Part shown: one piece after another, positions 59,989 to 64,000 of the stretch | Layout of the letters: each line of letters opens with the position of its first letter | How positions within the stretch are numbered: the first letter of the stretch is position 1 | From: Pseudomonas poae | GTDB lineage: Bacteria > Pseudomonadota > Gammaproteobacteria > Pseudomonadales > Pseudomonadaceae | Length of the DNA stretch: 64,000 nucleotides | NCBI GenBank assembly: GCA_028869255.1 | Contig: CP110972.1 | Coordinates: 5,370,001 to 5,434,000 of the forward strand | Direction of reading: 5' to 3' | Program-made: the position numbers and the translations under genes | Notes under the pieces: generated by a model | The model's input: only the letters and a program-made list of their open reading frames with translations | The model's database searches: none | What the model was told of the DNA's origin: nothing

Positions 59989-61521
59989 TTACAGGCTCGG
60001 CAGCAACTTGGCCGGCACCAGCTCGTTCAGGCAGCGGCTGGCGAGCAGCTCTGTGGCGGCGATGATGTCCGGGGCGAAGAAGCGGTCCTTGTCATAGAAG
60101 CCCACTTTGGCGCGCAGGATGCCACGGGCGGTTTCCAGCTTTGGCGAGGTTTTCAAACCTTCGCGCAGGTCCAGGCCCTGGCACGCTGCCAGCCATTCCA
60201 CGGCGAGGATGCCACGGGTGTTCTCAGCCATTTCCCACAGGCGCTTGCCGGCAGCCGGGGCCATGGACACGTGGTCTTCCTGGTTGGCCGAGGTCGGCAA
60301 ACTGTCGACGCTGTGCGGATGAGCCAGCGCCTTGTTCTCGCTGGCGAGTGCCGCAGCCGTCACCTGGGCGATCATGAAGCCGGAGTTGACCCCACTATTG
60401 CCCACCAGGAACGGCGGCAGTTGCGACATGTGCTTGTCCATCATCAGCGAGATACGACGCTCGCTCAGAGAGCCGATCTCAGCGATGGCCAACGCCATGT
60501 TGTCGGCGGCCATGGCCACTGGTTCGGCGTGGAAGTTACCGCCGGAAATCACATCACCCTCAGCGGCAAACACCAGCGGGTTATCCGACACGGCGTTGGC
60601 TTCCACCACCAGCACTTCGGCGGCCTGGCGGAACTGGGTCAGGCAGGCGCCCATGACTTGCGGCTGGCAACGCAGGGAGTACGGGTCTTGCACCTTGTCG
60701 CAGTTCTGGTGCGACTGCGAGACCTGGCTGCTGTCGCCCAGCAGGTCGCGATAAGCTGCAGCCGAATCGATCTGCCCACGTTGGCCACGAGCGGCGTGAA
60801 TCCGCGCATCGAACGGCGAGCGCGAGCCCAGCACGGCTTCTACAGTGAGGCCGCCACAGGCCAGGGCGCCGGCGAACAGGTCTTCGCCTTCGAACAAGCC
60901 ACGCAGCGCATAGGCGGTGGACACCTGAGTACCGTTGAGCAGCGCCAGGCCTTCTTTGGCGGCGAGGGTCAGCGGCGTCAGGCCGGCGACTTTCAGCGCT
61001 TCAGTCGCTTCCAGCCATTCACCTTTGTAGCGCGCCTTGCCTTCGCCCAGCAGCACCAGGGACATGTGCGCCAATGGCGCCAAGTCGCCGGAGGCACCGA
61101 CCGAACCTTTGAGCGGAATGTGCGGGTACACCTCGGCGTTGATCAGCGCGATCAGCGCGTCGATCACCTGGCGACGGATCCCGGAGAACCCACGGCTCAG
61201 GCTGTTGACCTTGAGCACCATGACCAGCCGCACCAGCGCGTCGCTGATCGGCTCACCGACGCCGGCGGCGTGGGACAGCACCAGGGAACGCTGGAGGTTT
61301 TCCAGGTCTTCGCTGGCGATGCGGGTCGAGGCCAGCAGGCCGAAACCGGTGTTGATGCCATAGGCGGTGCGATTCTCGGCGAGAATCTGCTCCACGCAGG
61401 CCACACTGGCTTCGATCTGGGCCGAGGCGCTTTCATCCAGACTGAGGGTTACCGGCTGCTGGTAGATGGCCCGCAGTTGGGCAAGGCTCAGTTGGCCTGG
61501 AATCAGATTTAGCGCAGTCAC
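59989..61521 (-). CDS. hutH: Histidine ammonia-lyase
   Basis: A 510-residue enzyme that removes ammonia from histidine to give urocanate. [14 protein letters not shown] holds the Ala143-Ser144-Gly145 triplet that cyclises to the MIO electrophile. Other active-site residues are Tyr54 (YGINTGFG), Asn196 (LLNGTQ), Tyr281 and the Arg in [10 protein letters not shown], and the Glu of [11 protein letters not shown] 61521 is preferred over ATG 61527: AAGGAG is then 7 bases away and the length equals that of P. putida HutH. A paralogue lacking MIO lies just upstream. Confidence 0.97.
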   Translation of the reverse strand: MTALNLIPGQLSLAQLRAIYQQPVTLSLDESASAQIEASVACVEQILAENRTAYGINTGFGLLASTRIASEDLENLQRSLVLSHAAGVGEPISDALVRLVMVLKVNSLSRGFSGIRRQVIDALIALINAEVYPHIPLKGSVGASGDLAPLAHMSLVLLGEGKARYKGEWLEATEALKVAGLTPLTLAAKEGLALLNGTQVSTAYALRGLFEGEDLFAGALACGGLTVEAVLGSRSPFDARIHAARGQRGQIDSAAAYRDLLGDSSQVSQSHQNCDKVQDPYSLRCQPQVMGACLTQFRQAAEVLVVEANAVSDNPLVFAAEGDVISGGNFHAEPVAMAADNMALAIAEIGSLSERRISLMMDKHMSQLPPFLVGNSGVNSGFMIAQVTAAALASENKALAHPHSVDSLPTSANQEDHVSMAPAAGKRLWEMAENTRGILAVEWLAACQGLDLREGLKTSPKLETARGILRAKVGFYDKDRFFAPDIIAATELLASRCLNELVPAKLLPSL

Positions 61522-61560
61522 ATTCATGCTCCTTTGAATTATTCTTTTGAATATAAGTGG

Positions 61561-63084
61561 TCAGTGCAAATGGGGTAATACGCGGTGCAGCAAAGTCGTA
61601 TCTTTGAGCAGCGCGGCGGTCGTTGCGATATCCGGCGCCAGCCAGCGGTCCTGCTCGTACGGGGAGATCTGTTCACGCAACAGCCGCCAGGCGCTGCCGG
61701 TGCCCGCGCCGAAACGCTGGTCCTTGAGAAACTCGAACGCCTGGGCCGCCAGCAGGTACTCGATGGCGAGAATCTGCGTGACGTTGGCCAACAGCTGATG
61801 CAGCTTGAGCGCGGCATTGGTGCCCATGCTCAAGTGGTCTTCCTGCAGGCCCGAGGTGACGAAATTGTCGAGCACCGCCGGTTGCGCCAACTGGCGGTTT
61901 TGCCCGCACAGCGAGGCGGCGACGTACTGCACGATCATCATCCCGGAGTTGACCCCGGGGTTGCTCACCAAAAATGCCGGCAAGCCGCTGACATGCGGGT
62001 TGATCAGGCGGTCCAGGCGGCGTTCGGCCACCGAGCCGATTTCGGCCATGGCGATGGCCAGCATGTCGGCGGCCAGGGCCACAGACTGCCCATGCGGGTT
62101 GGCCTGGGACACCACGCGGTAGTTGTCCGGGGTGCCGAGGACCAGCGGGTTGTCGGTGGCGCTGTTGAGTTCGGTCTCGACCTGGAGAGTGGCGTGTTCC
62201 ACCTGGTCACGCGCCGCACCATGGATCTGCGGGATCGAACGGATGCTCAAGGCGTCCTGGGTGCGAATGCCTTTGCTGCTGGCGATCACCTCACTGCCAT
62301 CGAGCAGCGCACGCAGGTTGATGCCGACGTGCTGCATGCCCGGGTGGCGCTTGAGGGCGATGATTTCTTCATCGAAGGCGTCGATCTGCCCACGCTGGGC
62401 CTCAAAACTCATGGCGCCGATCACGTCGGCCCATTGCAGCAGGTGGTGAGCATCGGCCAGGGCCAGGCAGCTCAGGCCGGTCATGCACGGCGTGCCATTG
62501 ACCAGGCACAGGCCGTCCTTGGCGCCGAGCACCACCGGCTGCAAACCTTCGGCAGCCAAGGCCTGCTGCGCCGAAACGATCTGGCCGCGATAGCTCACAT
62601 TGCCAACACCCAACAACGCAACGCCGACATGCGCCATATGGGTCAAATAGCCCACCGAGCCCTGGGACGGCACTTGCGGCGTGATGCCGTGGTTGAGCAG
62701 CGCCAGCAGCGAGTGCACCACCTGCGGATGCAGGCCGGACTTGCCGTGGCTGTAATTGATGACCGCCGCGCAGATGATCGCGCGGGTCTGTTCGTCGCTC
62801 AGCACCGGGCCGACGCCGCACGCGTGGCTCAGCAGGGTGTTGCGCGACAGTTGGCTGAGTTGCTCACCCGCCAGCGACACATTGCACAGCGCGCCCAGGC
62901 CGGTATTCACGCCATAAGCGCGTTCACCGCTGGTGACAATGCGCTGCACGATGGCCTGGGCATTGTCGATGCGCGCCCAGGCCTGGCCCGAGAGTTCGAG
63001 TAGCGCACCATGGCGGGCGACGGCGACTACGTCCTGCCAGCGCGATGGCGTATCGGCGATGGTGATTTTTGTTGCCTGGGACAT
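61561..63084 (-). CDS. HAL/PAL/TAL-family lyase without the MIO motif
   Basis: A 507-residue full-length homologue of HutH. Where HutH has [14 protein letters not shown] this protein has GSVG-YLTHMAH (from residue 142): the Ala-Ser-Gly triplet that forms MIO is gone through a three-residue gap. The essential tyrosine of HAL is also replaced, DPYSLR becoming DALSIR (Leu279). Other pocket residues stay: Tyr57 (YGVNTGLG), Asn196, Gln276, Arg282, Glu415 (LQEDHLSM). Ordinary histidine deamination is therefore unlikely. From memory, ergothionase of Treponema is a MIO-less member of this family acting on a histidine betaine, so a betaine lyase role is possible. ATG 63084 has GAAGG at 7 bases. Confidence 0.9.
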   Translation of the reverse strand: MSQATKITIADTPSRWQDVVAVARHGALLELSGQAWARIDNAQAIVQRIVTSGERAYGVNTGLGALCNVSLAGEQLSQLSRNTLLSHACGVGPVLSDEQTRAIICAAVINYSHGKSGLHPQVVHSLLALLNHGITPQVPSQGSVGYLTHMAHVGVALLGVGNVSYRGQIVSAQQALAAEGLQPVVLGAKDGLCLVNGTPCMTGLSCLALADAHHLLQWADVIGAMSFEAQRGQIDAFDEEIIALKRHPGMQHVGINLRALLDGSEVIASSKGIRTQDALSIRSIPQIHGAARDQVEHATLQVETELNSATDNPLVLGTPDNYRVVSQANPHGQSVALAADMLAIAMAEIGSVAERRLDRLINPHVSGLPAFLVSNPGVNSGMMIVQYVAASLCGQNRQLAQPAVLDNFVTSGLQEDHLSMGTNAALKLHQLLANVTQILAIEYLLAAQAFEFLKDQRFGAGTGSAWRLLREQISPYEQDRWLAPDIATTAALLKDTTLLHRVLPHLH

Positions 63085-63119
63085 CTTCATACCTTCTTTA
63101 ATTCTTGTGCAGCTTTGCC

Positions 63120-63197
63120 GGCCTCTTCGCGAGCAAGCCCGCTCCCACAGGGGGAATGCGTTCCAAATGTGGGAGCGGGCTTGCTCGCGAAGAGGCC
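63120..63197. repeat. REP pair, perfect 30-bp tail-to-tail inverted repeat, downstream of hutV
   Basis: A 30-base arm (63120-63149) beginning GGCCTCTTCGCGAGCAAGCC is exactly inverted at 63168-63197 around an 18-base spacer. It sits between the ATPase gene and the MIO-less lyase gene on the same strand. The identity extends past the usual 24-nt unit into the GGCCTC flank. Confidence 0.88.
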
Positions 63198-63221
63198 AGA
63201 CGGCTCACCACACAACCCGGC

Positions 63222-64000
<779 letters not shown>

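Overview
The window reads as a core chromosomal segment of a Pseudomonas, most likely from the P. fluorescens group. This rests on high GC with strong third-position bias, the gene order (gltBD, pilMNOPQ-aroKB, ponA, priA, argS, hslVU, the pha cluster, ubiEJB, hisIE, tatABC, HBM chemoreceptors, opgGH, hut), and abundant REP-type inverted repeats built on a TGTGGGAGC-GGGCTTGC core. The species is inferred from these features and was not tested by a search. I saw no tRNA, rRNA, CRISPR array, prophage, transposase or integron.

Layout. 1-6137 (minus): glutamate synthase gltBD. 6138-6487: intergenic region with a strong plus-strand terminator that belongs to no gene, a candidate small RNA. 6488-13378 (minus): a run pilM-pilN-pilO/P-pilQ-aroK-aroB-damX-like. 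pilM has lost its middle, pilO and pilP are fused, pilQ lacks the usual N-terminal region, and aroB carries a +1 frameshift. 13595-16057 (plus): penicillin-binding protein 1A, divergent from pilM. 16236-18741 (minus): malic enzyme, a secreted nuclease and ribosomal protein L31. 19184-26661 (plus): priA, argS, a SPOR protein, hslVU behind a well-matched sigma-32 promoter, and a DUF971 protein. 26911-33840: medium-chain-length polyhydroxyalkanoate (PHA) genes, phaC1-phaZ-phaC2-phaD facing phaI-phaF and a small PHA-system protein. 33986-39963 (plus): ubiquinone genes ubiE-ubiJ-ubiB, histidine genes hisI-hisE, tatABC and rsmE. 40242-44201 (plus): two tandem chemoreceptors with helical-bimodular sensor regions. 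44220-47865 (minus): a polar amino-acid ABC transporter with two paralogous binding proteins. 48051-52350 (minus): opgG-opgH for osmoregulated periplasmic glucans. 52617-55055 (minus): dtd, proline iminopeptidase and an esterase. 55195-64000 (minus): an orphan quaternary-amine binding protein, then hutG, hutI, hutT, hutH, a HutH-like lyase without the MIO motif, and a partial ABC ATPase of the HutV/ProV type.

How the genes work together. HutT and the HutV-type transporter import histidine or related compounds. HutH, urocanase (outside the window), HutI and HutG then convert histidine to glutamate, and GltBD assimilates ammonium into glutamate. The pha genes make, coat and mobilise PHA granules. 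The aro, his, ubi, tat and hsl genes are housekeeping.

Most unusual points: the MIO-less ammonia-lyase homologue beside betaine-type transport proteins, the reduced and rearranged type IV pilus alignment genes, the broken aroB, an orphan terminator suggesting an unannotated sRNA, and an rpmE terminator lying inside the signal-peptide codons of the next gene.
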